In this document: positions 1 through 11,965 of the stretch, one piece after another
Position numbering within the stretch: the stretch's first letter is position 1
Layout of the letters: every line of letters starts with the position of its first letter
Assembly (NCBI GenBank): GCA_009695465.1
Contig: SIAW01000004.1
Coordinates: 1-56,333, forward strand
Direction: 5' to 3'
DNA from: Pedosphaera sp.
GTDB lineage: Bacteria; Verrucomicrobiota; Verrucomicrobiia; Limisphaerales; UBA1100
DNA length: 56,333 nt
Notes under the pieces: model-generated
Seen by the model: only the letters and a program-made list of their open reading frames with translations
Databases searched by the model: none
Told to the model about the DNA's origin: nothing
Program-made: the position numbers and the translations under genes

Positions 1-36
1 GGGCCGATGCGGAAATTGGCGGCGAGCAGGCGGGGG

Positions 37-1149
37 TCAAAGTGCCGCCGCAATGGCGTCGCCCATCTCTCGCGTGCCGACTTTTTTCGCGGTGGGATCG
101 GCGGTGGAGTAGATGTCGCCGGTACGCAGGCCGTTGGCGATGGCTTTGCTGACGGCGGCGTCGATGGCGTCGGCAGCGGCGTTCTGTTTGAAGCTGTAGC
201 GGAGCATCAGCGCGGTGGAGAGGATTTGCGCGATGGGGTTGGCGAGGTTCTTGCCGGCGATGTCTGGCGCGGTGCCGCCGGCGGGTTCGTAAAAACCAAA
301 AGTCTGTTCGCCACTGGTCGCGCCGAGGCTAGCGCTGGGCAGCATTCCGAGCGAACCGGCGAGCGCGGCGGCTTCGTCGGAGAGGATGTCGCCGAACATG
401 TTTTCGCAGAGCATCACGTCGAACTGCGTCGGGCGCAGCATCAGTTGCATCGCGCCGTTGTCCACGAACATGTGGTCGAGCGCCACGTCGGGATACTGCT
501 TGGAAACCTTCGTCACCACATCGCGCCAGAGCACGCCGTTCTCCAGCACGTTCGCCTTGTCGATGCTGCAGACTTTTTTACGGCGAAGCTGCGCGGCCTT
601 AAACGCGACGTGCGCGATGCGTTCAATCTCCGGCGTGGTGTACACCATCGTGTCGATCGCGCGCAGATGGCCGTTGCCGATGTCCTCGGTCTTTTTCGGC
701 TGACCAAAATACATGCCGCCGGTCAACTCGCGCACGACGAGCATGTCGATGCCGTCGCCCTGGCGCTCCTTCGAGAGCGGGCAGGCGTGGGCGAGTTCCT
801 TGGGCAATCGCACGGGGCGCAGATTGGCGAAGAGACCGAACTCCTTGCGCAGACGCAACAGCGCGGCGCGCTCGGGACGTTCCTCCTTCGGGATGGACGG
901 ATCGCGATCGGGCAATCCGACGGAGCCGAACAAAATGCAATCGCTCAGTTTGCAAAGCGCGAGCGTGGCGTCGGGCAACGCCTTGCCCGCGGCGTCAATG
1001 CCCGCCCAGCCAACGGGCGCTTCGGTGATGTCGAACCGCAGCGCGAACTTCTTCTCGACTGCGCGCAGCACTTTGATGGCTTCGCGCATCACCTCGGGGC
1101 CGATGCCGTCGCCAGCGAGCGCGGCGATTTTGAAAACGGAGTTGCTCAT
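37..1149 (-). CDS. leuB: 3-isopropylmalate dehydrogenase
   Basis: Oxidatively decarboxylates 3-isopropylmalate to 2-oxoisocaproate in leucine synthesis, using NAD and a divalent metal in the cytoplasm. The 370-residue product has the family N-terminus (IAALAGDGIGPEV), the substrate-binding arginine region (LRLRKEFGLFANLRPVRL), the metal-binding stretch VDNGAMQLM followed by GDILSDEAA, and the NAD-binding GSAPDIAGK-like segment EPAGGTAPDIAGK. I chose the ATG at 1149 (MSNSVFKIAAL); the frame stays open upstream, but that extension has no family similarity. The length fits the family. The 36 bases beyond the stop, at the window edge, show no feature. Confidence 0.95.
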   Translation of the reverse strand: MSNSVFKIAALAGDGIGPEVMREAIKVLRAVEKKFALRFDITEAPVGWAGIDAAGKALPDATLALCKLSDCILFGSVGLPDRDPSIPKEERPERAALLRLRKEFGLFANLRPVRLPKELAHACPLSKERQGDGIDMLVVRELTGGMYFGQPKKTEDIGNGHLRAIDTMVYTTPEIERIAHVAFKAAQLRRKKVCSIDKANVLENGVLWRDVVTKVSKQYPDVALDHMFVDNGAMQLMLRPTQFDVMLCENMFGDILSDEAAALAGSLGMLPSASLGATSGEQTFGFYEPAGGTAPDIAGKNLANPIAQILSTALMLRYSFKQNAAADAIDAAVSKAIANGLRTGDIYSTADPTAKKVGTREMGDAIAAAL

Positions 1150-1232
1150 AAAAACAGGCGGCGAGATTAGGCGCACCGCGCGGGTTGGTGAAGGAAATTT
1201 GCAGGCGCCGCGCGCTCGACGAACAAATTCCA

Positions 1233-1261
1233 TTGACCCTTGCACGGCGCGTTTCTACTGT
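1233..1261 (+). promoter_or_regulatory. sigma70-type promoter for the DUF5069 gene
   Basis: TTGACC at 1233-1238 and TACTGT at 1256-1261 are separated by 17 bases, matching five of six and three of six consensus positions. A purine-rich ribosome binding site (AGGAAA) lies about 7 bases before the ATG at 1298. The spacing is ideal but the -10 box is only moderate, so this is a prediction. Confidence 0.5.
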
Positions 1262-1297
1262 CGCGACCGGTAACCCTAACATATCAGGAAACAGACT

Positions 1298-1738
1298 ATG
1301 TCCAAATACGTTCCTCTCATCAGTTCCGGCACCAAAGGTCCGCTGGGTGTGCTGCATCTCCCGCGCCTCTGGCAAAAGGTCTCGCTGGAATGCGCCGGCA
1401 AGTTGGCGGATGGCTATCCCGGCATCGGCCAAGGCTACGACATGATGGTCATCAACGCGCTCGGCTTGAAGGCCGACGATGTGAAGCACTACATCCAAAG
1501 CCACAAGCCGACCTATCCGCAGTTCGAGGCGTGGGTGAAGAAGCACGCGACGCATCACACGCGCGCGGACATCCACAAGCTGAACGTGGCCATTGCCGGC
1601 TACATCCACAGCGATGAAACGCGCCACGCCATCTTGAAGGCCAACGACCTGCACGATGACGGCTCAGTGTTGCCCGACGCGGTGAACCTGAACAACCTCG
1701 ACGACTGGCACGAGTTCCACGCGGCAGTGTTGAAGTAA
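1298..1738 (+). CDS. DUF5069 domain-containing protein
   Basis: A 146-residue cytoplasmic protein of unknown function. It has the layout of DUF5069 proteins, which are common in Verrucomicrobia and Planctomycetes: an N-terminal LPRLWQKV segment, a central 'GQGYDMMVINALGL' region and a C-terminal half rich in acidic and aromatic residues. There is no signal peptide or membrane segment. It appears monocistronic, with its own promoter (1233-1261), a clear AGGAAA ribosome binding site and a strong terminator directly downstream. The family call is from memory of its pattern; no biochemical role can be read from the sequence. Confidence 0.75.
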   Translation: MSKYVPLISSGTKGPLGVLHLPRLWQKVSLECAGKLADGYPGIGQGYDMMVINALGLKADDVKHYIQSHKPTYPQFEAWVKKHATHHTRADIHKLNVAIAGYIHSDETRHAILKANDLHDDGSVLPDAVNLNNLDDWHEFHAAVLK

Positions 1739-1761
1739 ACTGCCAAGGAAAGTTTTTACGG

Positions 1762-1790
1762 CCGGCGTGGGGCGACCCACGCCGGTTTTT
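1762..1790 (+). terminator. rho-independent terminator after the DUF5069 gene
   Basis: A perfect 10-bp GC-rich stem (1762-1771 pairs with 1776-1785) with a GCGA tetraloop is followed by five T residues. It ends the plus-strand transcript. On the minus strand the run precedes the stem as A residues, so it is not a good terminator for the converging aminotransferase gene. Confidence 0.9.
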
Positions 1791-3066
1791 ATTTGCAGCC
1801 GATGGATTGCAATGCGCGGCCCAATCGGGCGGCACCTTCGGCCAAATCGGCCAAGCTCGCGCTGCCGAAGCTCAGGCGCATTTCATGACGGGGCACCTTG
1901 CGCGCGGTGTCGGTTGCATAACACAAATCGCCGGGCACATAGAGCACGTCGTTTTGGAGCGCTGCCTTGAACAGGCGCGACTTCGCATCGGTGCGCACGT
2001 GCTGGGGCAATCGCGCCCAGACGTACAGCCCACCGGCTGGCGTCTGCCACGTGACCGACGGCGGCAGATGGCGGCGGAGCGCACTCGTCAACACGCGCGC
2101 CTTTTTTGCGTAGCGCTGCTGTAGCGTGCGAACCTGTTCGGCGTAGGCCCCCGAAGCCATCGCTTGGGAGAGCAACTGCTGCAGGAAATTGGCGGTGCCA
2201 AAATCGTGGTTGCCCTTTACGCGCAGCACGGCGTCACGCACGGGGTCGGGCAGCACGCCGTAACCCACACGCAGGCCGGTCGCAAAAGGCTTGCTGAAGG
2301 TGCTGGTGTAAATCACCCGGCGATCGGTGCTGTCCACCGTGAGGGCGGAGGGGATGTCCGCGCCGGCAAAACGCAGCTCGCGATACGCGGCGTCTTCCAG
2401 CAGGTAGATGGGATGCCCGGCCTCGCGTTCGTAACGGCGCAGCAGGCGCAGTGCAGCGGCCTTTTTCTGCAAGCTCGTCGTGGTGCCGGCGGGATTGCTG
2501 AAGTAGCTGACGAGATAAAGCAGCTTGAGCCGGGGCAGTTGGCGGCGCGCGCGCAGTCCTTCCAGCACCGATTCCAGATGCGCCAAGTCCAGCCCATCGT
2601 GTTCCATGCGGATGCCGCGCCCGACCAGCCCGTGGCTTTGCATGATGCCGAGGTAAACGAAATACGACGGGTCTTCCACCAGCACAATGTCGCCCGTGTC
2701 GCACAGGACTTCCGTGAGGATGTAGAGCAACTGCTGCGAGCCGTGCGTCACCACGATGTCGTCGGCTGCGCAAGCGCGGGGCTTGGCGGCAGCGCCGTCT
2801 TGCTCGCGCAAATGCTGGCCAATCAACTCGCGCAGGATGGGGTCGCCCGCAGTGGTGCCGTACTGCAACGCCGGTTGCGCGGTGCGGGGCGCGCGCAGCA
2901 GGCGCTGCGTCAAAACGCGTGCGGCGTGGACAGGCAGCGTGGGGTTGTCGGTGAACCCTGCCGCCAGTGAAATCAATTTGGGCTGCTGCAACGCTGCCTG
3001 CATCAGCCAGGAAATGGGCGGCGCGGTGGTGCGCTGGGCCAGTTGCGAGAGCGCGGTGCGTTTCAT
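1789..3066 (-). CDS. PLP-dependent aminotransferase (2-aminoadipate/MocR-like fold)
   Basis: Fold-type I aminotransferase of 425 residues, related to the catalytic half of MocR regulators and to 2-aminoadipate/aromatic aminotransferases. Visible motifs are the early glycine-rich AAGFTDNPTLP region, LQYGTTAGDPILRE, VTHGSQQLLY, the tyrosine-containing VEDPSYF, SNPAGT, LLEDAAYRELRF, and the PLP-lysine motif TSTFSKPFATGLRVGY. There is no N-terminal winged helix, so it is an enzyme rather than a MocR-type regulator. Start ATG 3066 (MKRTALSQ); upstream codons in frame have no similarity. The donor amino acid cannot be deduced. It is divergent from thiG across 90 bases. Confidence 0.85.
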   Translation of the reverse strand: MKRTALSQLAQRTTAPPISWLMQAALQQPKLISLAAGFTDNPTLPVHAARVLTQRLLRAPRTAQPALQYGTTAGDPILRELIGQHLREQDGAAAKPRACAADDIVVTHGSQQLLYILTEVLCDTGDIVLVEDPSYFVYLGIMQSHGLVGRGIRMEHDGLDLAHLESVLEGLRARRQLPRLKLLYLVSYFSNPAGTTTSLQKKAAALRLLRRYEREAGHPIYLLEDAAYRELRFAGADIPSALTVDSTDRRVIYTSTFSKPFATGLRVGYGVLPDPVRDAVLRVKGNHDFGTANFLQQLLSQAMASGAYAEQVRTLQQRYAKKARVLTSALRRHLPPSVTWQTPAGGLYVWARLPQHVRTDAKSRLFKAALQNDVLYVPGDLCYATDTARKVPRHEMRLSFGSASLADLAEGAARLGRALQSIGCK

Positions 3067-3116
3067 GCCCAGTGCAGGATGGGGCAAGCGCACCGGACTG
3101 CCAACGCTTTTCAAAG

Positions 3117-3144
3117 CGCGCTCGACGCGCCAAACGCGAGCGCG
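3117..3144. promoter_or_regulatory. inverted repeat between divergent aminotransferase and thiG genes
   Basis: CGCGCTCG at 3117-3124 and its exact complement CGAGCGCG at 3137-3144 flank a 12-base loop, 13 bases before the thiG GTG. It could be an operator or an mRNA hairpin. The sequence does not resemble a TPP riboswitch (no THI-box core). The function is unknown. Confidence 0.35.
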
Positions 3145-3156
3145 TAATTTCCGGCC

Positions 3157-3942
3157 GTGGCCACACGCCTGCTCCAAATTGCCGACCGCACCTTTACCTC
3201 GCGCCTGCTGCTGGGCACGGGCAAGTTTGCCTCGCCGGAGTTGATGCGCGATGCGCTGGTCGCCAGCGGCGCGGAGATCGTGACGGTGGCGTTGCGCCGC
3301 GCCGATCTGTCCGGCAAAAAAGATCCCTTCGCCAACATTCTTGAATTCATTGATCCGCAGCGCTACCTGATTTTGCCCAACACCAGTGGCGCAATGAACG
3401 CGGCGGAAGCGGTGCGACTGGCGCGACTGGCCGCTGCGGCGGGGTTGCCCAAATGGGTGAAGCTGGAGATTCATCCAGACCCGCGTTATCTCCTGCCCGA
3501 TCCCATCGAGACTTTTATCGCCGCGCAACAGCTCGTGAAAGAAGGGTTCACCGTGTTGCCGTACATCAATGCCGATCCGGTGCTGGCCAAGCGCCTACAG
3601 GAAATCGGCTGCGCCACGGTGATGCCGTTGGGGGCGCCGATCGGTTCCAATCGCGGTGTGCAGACGCGTGATCAAATCCGAATCATCCTCGATCAAGCCA
3701 CCGTGCCGGTGGTGGTGGACGCAGGATTGGGCGCGCCCAGCCACGCTGCTGAGGCGATGGAACTGGGCGCCGACGCCGTGTTGATTAACACCGCGATTGC
3801 CGTTGCCGCTGATCCCTGCCGCATGGCGATCGCGTTCAAACAGGCGGTGGAGGCCGGCCGCGCCGCGTATGAGATTGGGATGGCGGAGCAATCCGCCACC
3901 GCCAATGCCACCAGTCCATTGACGGGGTTCCTCACGCAATGA
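3157..3942 (+). CDS. thiG: thiazole synthase ThiG
   Basis: Forms the thiazole phosphate ring of thiamine from 1-deoxyxylulose 5-phosphate, dehydroglycine and sulfur carried by ThiS. The 261-residue (beta/alpha)8 protein shows [10 protein letters not shown], the Schiff-base lysine region WVKLEIHPD, the phosphate-binding [13 protein letters not shown], and [24 protein letters not shown] in short consecutive blocks typical of ThiG. It starts with GTG at 3157 without a clear ribosome binding site. No thiS, thiF or thiH lies nearby. Its stop overlaps the next start by ATGA, so it is the first gene of a coupled operon that otherwise concerns LPS sugars, CTP and folate. Confidence 0.95.
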   Translation: MATRLLQIADRTFTSRLLLGTGKFASPELMRDALVASGAEIVTVALRRADLSGKKDPFANILEFIDPQRYLILPNTSGAMNAAEAVRLARLAAAAGLPKWVKLEIHPDPRYLLPDPIETFIAAQQLVKEGFTVLPYINADPVLAKRLQEIGCATVMPLGAPIGSNRGVQTRDQIRIILDQATVPVVVDAGLGAPSHAAEAMELGADAVLINTAIAVAADPCRMAIAFKQAVEAGRAAYEIGMAEQSATANATSPLTGFLTQ

Positions 3943-4952
3943 GCGAACTTTCCCTACCACGCACCCGCGAGTTGTTGCATGCGGCAGTTCGCGCGCGTGT
4001 GCTGGTCGTGGGCGATGTGATGCTCGATCAGTTCATTCGCGGTCGCGTGGCGCGCATCTCGCCGGAGGCTCCGGTGCCCGTGCTGGATTTTGAGGATGAA
4101 CAATTCATGCCCGGCGGCGCTGCCAACGTGGCGCGCAACCTGACCGCGCTGGGTGCGCAGGCGGAAATCTTCGGTGTCGTGGGTGACGACCCTTCCGCTG
4201 CGCAGTTGCGCGGGTTGTTGTCGCGCGAAAAGGTGGGCGCAAAGGGACTGGTCGCCGAGCGCGGGCGCATGACCACGCGCAAGGTTCGCATCATCGCTCA
4301 TCATCAACACATCGCGCGGGTGGATCGAGAAACCCGCAGCATCATCCGCGACGACACGCAGCAGCGAGTGCTGGCAGCCGTGCGCCGCGCGTTGCCACGG
4401 GCTGATGCCGTCATCGTGGGTGATTACGGCAAAGGCATGATCACGCAGCCGTTGCTGAATGAACTCAAGCGACTGTGCCGCGCGCAGGGTGTGTGGCTGG
4501 GGCTGGATCCCAAGCCCGTGCACGCGATCAAACTGCAGGGGCTTTCGCTCATCACGCCGAACCGGAAAGAGACGTTCGAGTTGGCTGGCCTGTCCGACAC
4601 CACGCGCCATGCGGATCCGCTGCGTGATGCGGGACTGCGCCGGGCGGCGACACGATTGCTGACCAAGCTGCGGCCGGAGGTGCTACTGATCACGTTGGGC
4701 GAACAGGGCATGCTGTTGTGCCGTCGCGGCCAGCGTCCGTTGCATGTCGCTACGGCCGCGCGCGAGGTGTTTGATGTCTCCGGCGCAGGCGACACGGTGA
4801 TCGCCAGTTTCACATTGGCGATGACAGCGGGTGCGACGCCGGAGGAGGCGGCCGTGTTTTCCAATCACGCCGCCGGCGTGGTGGTGGGCAAGGTGGGAAC
4901 GGCGACAGTCACGCCGGCCGAGATGCTGGCCAGCTTCGCGTCGCAGCCATGA
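3939..4952 (+). CDS. rfaE1: D-glycero-beta-D-manno-heptose-7-phosphate kinase
   Basis: PfkB/ribokinase-family sugar kinase that phosphorylates heptose 7-phosphate at C1 in ADP-heptose synthesis for the LPS inner core. The 337 residues cover only the kinase domain of HldE; the adenylyltransferase domain is absent. Motifs seen are [21 protein letters not shown] near the N-terminus (two blocks), [24 protein letters not shown], and the catalytic DVSGAGDT near residue 275. ATGA overlaps at both ends couple it to thiG and gmhB. The missing adenylyltransferase must be encoded elsewhere. Confidence 0.92.
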   Translation: MSELSLPRTRELLHAAVRARVLVVGDVMLDQFIRGRVARISPEAPVPVLDFEDEQFMPGGAANVARNLTALGAQAEIFGVVGDDPSAAQLRGLLSREKVGAKGLVAERGRMTTRKVRIIAHHQHIARVDRETRSIIRDDTQQRVLAAVRRALPRADAVIVGDYGKGMITQPLLNELKRLCRAQGVWLGLDPKPVHAIKLQGLSLITPNRKETFELAGLSDTTRHADPLRDAGLRRAATRLLTKLRPEVLLITLGEQGMLLCRRGQRPLHVATAAREVFDVSGAGDTVIASFTLAMTAGATPEEAAVFSNHAAGVVVGKVGTATVTPAEMLASFASQP

Positions 4953-5493
4953 AGCGCGCGGTGTTTCTGGATCGGGACGGCACGTTGAATGTGGAGCGCA
5001 ACTATTTGTCGCGGCCGGAGGATTTGGTGTTGCTGCCCGGCGCGGGCGCGGCACTGCGCCGGCTGCAGGATGCGAATTTCTTGTTGTTCATCGTCACCAA
5101 TCAATCGGGCATCGGGCGCGGTTATTACACCGAGGCGGACATGCACCGGGTGAATGAACGGCTCGGCGCGGAGTTGGCGCGCGACGGAGTGCGCTTCCAG
5201 AAAATCTATTATGCCGCCGAGGCGCCCGAGCAGCCCAGTCGCGGCCGCAAGCCCAGCCCGCAGTTTCTGTGGGATGCGCGGGATGAGTTCGGTCTCGACC
5301 TTTCGCGCAGTTACATGGTCGGGGACAAGATGATTGATCTGGAGTGCGGCTGGAACGCGGGCGTGAAGGCGAGCATCCTTGTGCGCACCGGCTACGGCAC
5401 TGAAGTGGAGCAGGCGGCATCCCCCAATCTTTCGCGGGCAATCGTGAAGGATGATCTGGCGGCGACCGCAGCGTGGATATTGGAGCAGCAGGA

Positions 5494-5497
<4 letters not shown>
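4949..5497 (+). CDS. gmhB: D-glycero-beta-D-manno-heptose 1,7-bisphosphate 7-phosphatase, GmhB-like
   Basis: HAD-superfamily histidinol-phosphatase-type enzyme of 182 residues, predicted to remove the 7-phosphate after the RfaE1 reaction. Motif I is FLDRDGTLN, followed by VTNQSGIGRGYYTE, and motif III/IV is MVGDKMIDLECGWNAGVK. Classical GmhB carries a zinc-binding C/H/C/C loop before the GRKP lysine motif. Here the loop reads AAEAPEQPSRGRKP, with no cysteine, so it looks like a zinc-free variant. ATGA overlaps on both sides, and the operon context (rfaE1, kdsB) supports the role. Confidence 0.88.
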
Positions 5498-7841
<2,344 letters not shown>

Positions 7842-7845
7842 TTCC

Positions 7846-9090
7846 GTGACCTATCGCGAGGCGACGGAGTGGCTGGGCGGACTTCGCCAATTCGGCGCTC
7901 GGTTGGGGTTGGACAACATGCGGGCACTGGCTGCGGCCAGCGACAATCCGCAAGACCACCTGCGCTTCATCCACGTGGCCGGCACCAACGGCAAAGGCTC
8001 GGTCTGCGCGATGCTGGCGAGCATCCTGCAACGCGCGGGCTGTCGTGTGGGTTTGTACACCTCGCCGCATCTGCTCAGTCTGCGCGAGCGCATCCAGATC
8101 AACGGCCAGTTGATTGGCGAAGTGGACTTCGCCACGCACGCCACCGCTGTGCGGCACGGACTGCCCGCGTCGCAGGGCGACCCCACGAGCACCTTATTTG
8201 AGGCTGCCACCGCGATTGCGTTGCGACACTTTGCCGCGCAACGCTGCGACTGGGTTGTTTGGGAAACCGGACTGGGCGGACGACTGGACGCCACCAACAT
8301 CGTCACGCCCGCCATCTCTGTCATCACCCACATCGCACTCGACCATCAAGATTGGCTGGGCCACACGATCGAGGCCATCGCCGCCGAAAAGGCGGGCATC
8401 ATCAAGCCCGCCGTGCCGGTGTTGAGCGGTGTGGATGTGACGGCAGCACGAGCAGTGATCGAACAAGTTGCACGCGAGCAACACGCCCCGCTGACGTGTG
8501 TGGCCGAGGAAGCCGACACGGCATTGCTGGGCGCGCATCAACGTCGCAACGCGGGTTTGGCCGCAGCGGTGGCGCGTCAACTAGGCATCGCCGATGAAAC
8601 AATCCGCGCGGGCTTGGCCACGGTGCAATGGCCGGGGCGAGCGCAACTCATCCATGTCAGTGGCGGCCGTCGCATCCTGCTGGATGGCGCGCACAATGTC
8701 GCGGGCGCAGAGGCGTTGGCGGCTTTGTTGAAGGCGCAGTTCGCGGGCGAAACCAAAACCCTCCTCATCGCCTGTTCCACTGACAAGGACTGGATGGGGA
8801 TGTGCCGGTGTTTATCACCGCTGGCCGCGCGCGTGGTGGCGGTGCCCAACTACACGGAGAAGGCCGTGCCGCCCGAGTCCATCGCCGAACAATGTCGGCT
8901 GACCAATCCGCGCGCGGAGGTGCTGGCCTGCATCTCCGTCGAGGAGGGATTGCGGGTGGCGGCCAACGATGCTTTCCTTGTGGTCACCGGATCGCTTTAC
9001 TTGGTGGGCGGCGTGATGGAATTGCTGGGTTGCGACCCGCTCTTGCCGCGCGGAGAAAGAGGATTGAATGAATGGGCAAAGGTTCGTTGA
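7846..9090 (+). CDS. folC: dihydrofolate synthase / folylpolyglutamate synthase
   Basis: Mur-ligase-family enzyme that adds glutamate to dihydropteroate and folates. The 414 residues include the ATP P-loop FIHVAGTNGKGSVCAML, LYTSPHLLSLRERIQING, WETGLGGRLDATNI, ALDHQDWLG and the C-terminal DGAHNVAGAEAL. I chose GTG 7846 (VTYREATEWL) because it begins the family-like N-terminus and follows the pyrG stop by 4 bases; the longer frame upstream runs inside pyrG. It overlaps the next gene by 23 bases, so it is translationally coupled. Confidence 0.93.
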   Translation: MTYREATEWLGGLRQFGARLGLDNMRALAAASDNPQDHLRFIHVAGTNGKGSVCAMLASILQRAGCRVGLYTSPHLLSLRERIQINGQLIGEVDFATHATAVRHGLPASQGDPTSTLFEAATAIALRHFAAQRCDWVVWETGLGGRLDATNIVTPAISVITHIALDHQDWLGHTIEAIAAEKAGIIKPAVPVLSGVDVTAARAVIEQVAREQHAPLTCVAEEADTALLGAHQRRNAGLAAAVARQLGIADETIRAGLATVQWPGRAQLIHVSGGRRILLDGAHNVAGAEALAALLKAQFAGETKTLLIACSTDKDWMGMCRCLSPLAARVVAVPNYTEKAVPPESIAEQCRLTNPRAEVLACISVEEGLRVAANDAFLVVTGSLYLVGGVMELLGCDPLLPRGERGLNEWAKVR

Positions 9091-11236
9091 TGCAGGGCTG
9101 GTGCTTGTGAGCGCGTTGTGCGCGGCCTGCGCCGTGACAGATTCCACGGCGCCGACGCTCACCGTGCCGCTGGTCTATCCCAAGACCCGCACGGTGGAAC
9201 AGGTGGACGTGCATCACGGCACGGCCGTGGCGGATCCGTATCGTTGGTTGGAAGACGCCGACTCGTCGGACACGCAGGCGTGGGTTGCCGAGCAGAATCG
9301 GCTGACGTTCGCGTGGCTGGCCGCCATCCCCGAGCGCGCGGCCATCCGCAGTCGGCTGCAGCGGCTTTGGAATTACGAACGACACAGCCTGCCCGTCAAA
9401 CGCGGCACCAACTATTTCTACACGCGCAACGATGGCCTGCGCAGTCAGCCGGTGCTGCATGTCACCGAGAGATTGGACAGCGACGGGCGCGTGTTGCTGG
9501 ATCCCAACCAGCTTTCTGCCGACGGCACCGTGGCGCTGGCGCGTTGGGTGCCCAGCCAGGACGGGCAGTTTTTGGCGTACGCCGTTTCTGCCGCCGGTTC
9601 GGACTGGCAAGAATGGCGCGTGCGCGACGTGCGCAGTGGACGCGACACCGACGACCGTTTGCGCTGGGTGAAATTTTCTGGTGCCGCTTGGCGTCGCGAT
9701 GGCAGCGGGTTTTATTACAGCCGCTACGATGAGCCTGCGGGGGGCCAGTCCATGCGCGGCCTTAACTACCACCAGAAATTATTTTTCCATCGACTGGGCA
9801 CGCCACAGTCGGCGGATGAATTGGTGTACCACAACCCAGCCCACAAAGAATGGGGCTACAGCGGCGATGTCACGGAGGATGGGCGGCATCTCATCATCAC
9901 CGTTCGGCAGGGCACCGACCCGCGCAACCGGATTTTCTACAAGAGCCTGACCGACGCCAACGCAACGGTGAAGCCGCTCGTGGAGGAGTTCGAGGCCGAC
10001 TACTCGTTCGTGGGCAATGACGGCGGGACGTTCTGGTTTCGCACCGACCTCAACGCCACGCGCGGCCGTGTGGTGGCGATGGAGCTGACCAAGCCGCAGG
10101 AAAAGAAGACTGTGATTGCCGAAGCGCCGGACACCTTGCGCGGGGTGAGTTGGATGAACGGCCAATTCGTGTGCAGTTACCTGCGCGATGCCCGCAGCCA
10201 AGTGCGGGTGTTTGGTCGGGACGGTCAGTTGGTGCGCGAGGTGGCGTTGCCGGGTATCGGCACGGCGAACGGGTTTGGCGGACAAGCGAGCGACAAGGAA
10301 ACATTTTTTGCCTTCACCAGTTTTAACGAGCCCAGTTCCACCTATCGCCTCGACTTGGCCAGCGGCAATAGCACGGCCCTGCGCAAGCCGCAGGTGGATT
10401 TCAATCCGGCGGATTTTCTCACGCGCCAAATCGTCTATCGCAGCAAGGACGGCACGCGCATTCCCATGTTCATCGCGCACAAACGCGGCCTCAAGCTTGA
10501 CGGCAACAACCCCACACTGCTCTACGGCTACGGTGGATTTAACATCAGCCTCACGCCCAGTTTTTCGCCCATGGAATTATTGTGGATGGAGATGGGCGGC
10601 GTGTACGCGATGCCCAATCTGCGCGGCGGCGGCGAGTACGGCGAGGCGTGGCATCGTGCTGGGACGAAATTGGAGAAGCAGAATGTCTTCGATGACTTCA
10701 TCGGTGCGGCAGAATGGTTGCAGGCCAACCTGTACACGCGACCGGAGAAACTGGCCATCGCCGGCGGCAGCAACGGTGGACTGCTCGTGGGCGCGTGCAT
10801 GACGCAACGGCCGGAGCTTTTCAGCGCCGCGCTGCCGGCCGTCGGCGTGATGGACATGTTGCGCTTCCAGAAATTCACCATCGGCTGGGCGTGGACTAGT
10901 GACTACGGCTCGGCAGAAAACGCGGCGGAATTCAAGGCGCTGCACGCCTATTCGCCCTATCACAATCTCAAGCCGGGCACGCGCTATCCGGCGACATTGG
11001 TCACGACGGGCGACCATGATGACCGCGTCGTGCCGGGACACAGTTTCAAATTTGCAGCGCGACTGCAGGCCGCCCATGTTGGTGAAGCTCCGGTGCTGAT
11101 CCGTGTGGAAACCCGCGCGGGCCACGGCGCAGGCAAGCCCACGAAGAAACGCATCGAAGAAGAGGCTGACCGACTCGCGTTCTTGGTGCAGGCACTACGC
11201 ATGAGTCCGGTTCTGCGCACCGACACGCAGCCGTGA
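9068..11236 (+). CDS. prolyl oligopeptidase family serine peptidase (S9A)
   Basis: Exported peptidase predicted to cleave short peptides after proline. The 722 residues begin with a hydrophobic signal segment (LVLVSALCAACA), which may be a signal peptide or an atypical lipoprotein signal. The beta-propeller follows (PYRWLEDADS near residue 56) and then the alpha/beta-hydrolase domain. The catalytic Ser568 sits in GGSNGGLLVG, the aspartate in GDHDDRVVPGHS, and His686 in RAGHGAGKP. The S9A N-terminal motif DPYRWLED and the length both fit. The start overlaps folC, so it is the last gene of the thiG-pyrG operon although functionally unrelated. Confidence 0.93.
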   Translation: MNGQRFVDAGLVLVSALCAACAVTDSTAPTLTVPLVYPKTRTVEQVDVHHGTAVADPYRWLEDADSSDTQAWVAEQNRLTFAWLAAIPERAAIRSRLQRLWNYERHSLPVKRGTNYFYTRNDGLRSQPVLHVTERLDSDGRVLLDPNQLSADGTVALARWVPSQDGQFLAYAVSAAGSDWQEWRVRDVRSGRDTDDRLRWVKFSGAAWRRDGSGFYYSRYDEPAGGQSMRGLNYHQKLFFHRLGTPQSADELVYHNPAHKEWGYSGDVTEDGRHLIITVRQGTDPRNRIFYKSLTDANATVKPLVEEFEADYSFVGNDGGTFWFRTDLNATRGRVVAMELTKPQEKKTVIAEAPDTLRGVSWMNGQFVCSYLRDARSQVRVFGRDGQLVREVALPGIGTANGFGGQASDKETFFAFTSFNEPSSTYRLDLASGNSTALRKPQVDFNPADFLTRQIVYRSKDGTRIPMFIAHKRGLKLDGNNPTLLYGYGGFNISLTPSFSPMELLWMEMGGVYAMPNLRGGGEYGEAWHRAGTKLEKQNVFDDFIGAAEWLQANLYTRPEKLAIAGGSNGGLLVGACMTQRPELFSAALPAVGVMDMLRFQKFTIGWAWTSDYGSAENAAEFKALHAYSPYHNLKPGTRYPATLVTTGDHDDRVVPGHSFKFAARLQAAHVGEAPVLIRVETRAGHGAGKPTKKRIEEEADRLAFLVQALRMSPVLRTDTQP

Positions 11237-11251
11237 GGGGACATTCGCTGT

Positions 11252-11872
11252 TCAACGCGGCGACTGCAGCGCTTCCAACTGGCGGTCGTGCATCTTCGTG
11301 AGGAGGAGTTGGCTGGCGAGCGCGCCGCCCAGACAGAGGAACATGTCCCACTGCGCGTCCCACGGATCGCCTTGCGTGCCGAGAAATTCGTGGGCGCTCT
11401 GCCCCAACGCCAGTGCAGTCCACCATTCGACCATCTCATAAACGGCACTGCTGGCCAGGCACACCGACAGGACAAGAAAGAAGAGCCATCCGCCCTGCTT
11501 CACCGGTGAGCAGCGCAGCAATACTTCGCGGGTGAGGATGGCCGGAATGAATCCCTGCGCGAAGTGCCCCACGCGGTCGTAGTGGTTGCGCGCGAGGCCG
11601 AGCCAGTCTTGCACCCAGTGGCCCAGCGGCACTTCGGCGTATGTATAATGCGCGCCCAGCATCAGGACGAGCGCGTGCAGGAACGCCAGTCGATACGCCA
11701 GCGGCGTCAGCGGGAAACGGCGGGCCGTGATGATTAACACCGGGAGCGCAATGAGGATGGGCGCAACTTCCAGCCACCATGTGAGGCGATCTTTTGGGCC
11801 GATGCCCGAGAGGATGAGCAGCACTGAGCCGAGGGCCAACAATACGAACGGCTCCTTCGCGCGTGCTGTCAC
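11252..11872 (-). CDS. DUF2238 / YjdF-like inner-membrane protein
   Basis: A 206-residue membrane protein with about six hydrophobic segments and no known catalytic role. The layout matches the DUF2238 (YjdF) family: the conserved polar motif [10 protein letters not shown], then [15 protein letters not shown], an EMVEWW motif in a later helix, and the terminal [10 protein letters not shown] followed by the last helix. It is convergent with the peptidase gene (15-base gap) and divergent from the Gfo/Idh gene. No regulatory signal is obvious in the 93 bases upstream. Confidence 0.85.
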   Translation of the reverse strand: MTARAKEPFVLLALGSVLLILSGIGPKDRLTWWLEVAPILIALPVLIITARRFPLTPLAYRLAFLHALVLMLGAHYTYAEVPLGHWVQDWLGLARNHYDRVGHFAQGFIPAILTREVLLRCSPVKQGGWLFFLVLSVCLASSAVYEMVEWWTALALGQSAHEFLGTQGDPWDAQWDMFLCLGGALASQLLLTKMHDRQLEALQSPR

Positions 11873-11965
11873 CGCCGCAGATGTTGCCAGCCGGTGCGTT
11901 GTAGGTCAATGCAGCGCGCCGTGGCTCCAACCAATTTGCTTGCGAGCGAAGTTGGCAAAGTTAGC

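Noticed and set aside
3067..3156. TPP riboswitch before thiG
   Set aside because: Only 90 bases, and no THI-box core sequences (CUGAGA / ACCUGAUC-like); only a simple 8-bp inverted repeat is present.
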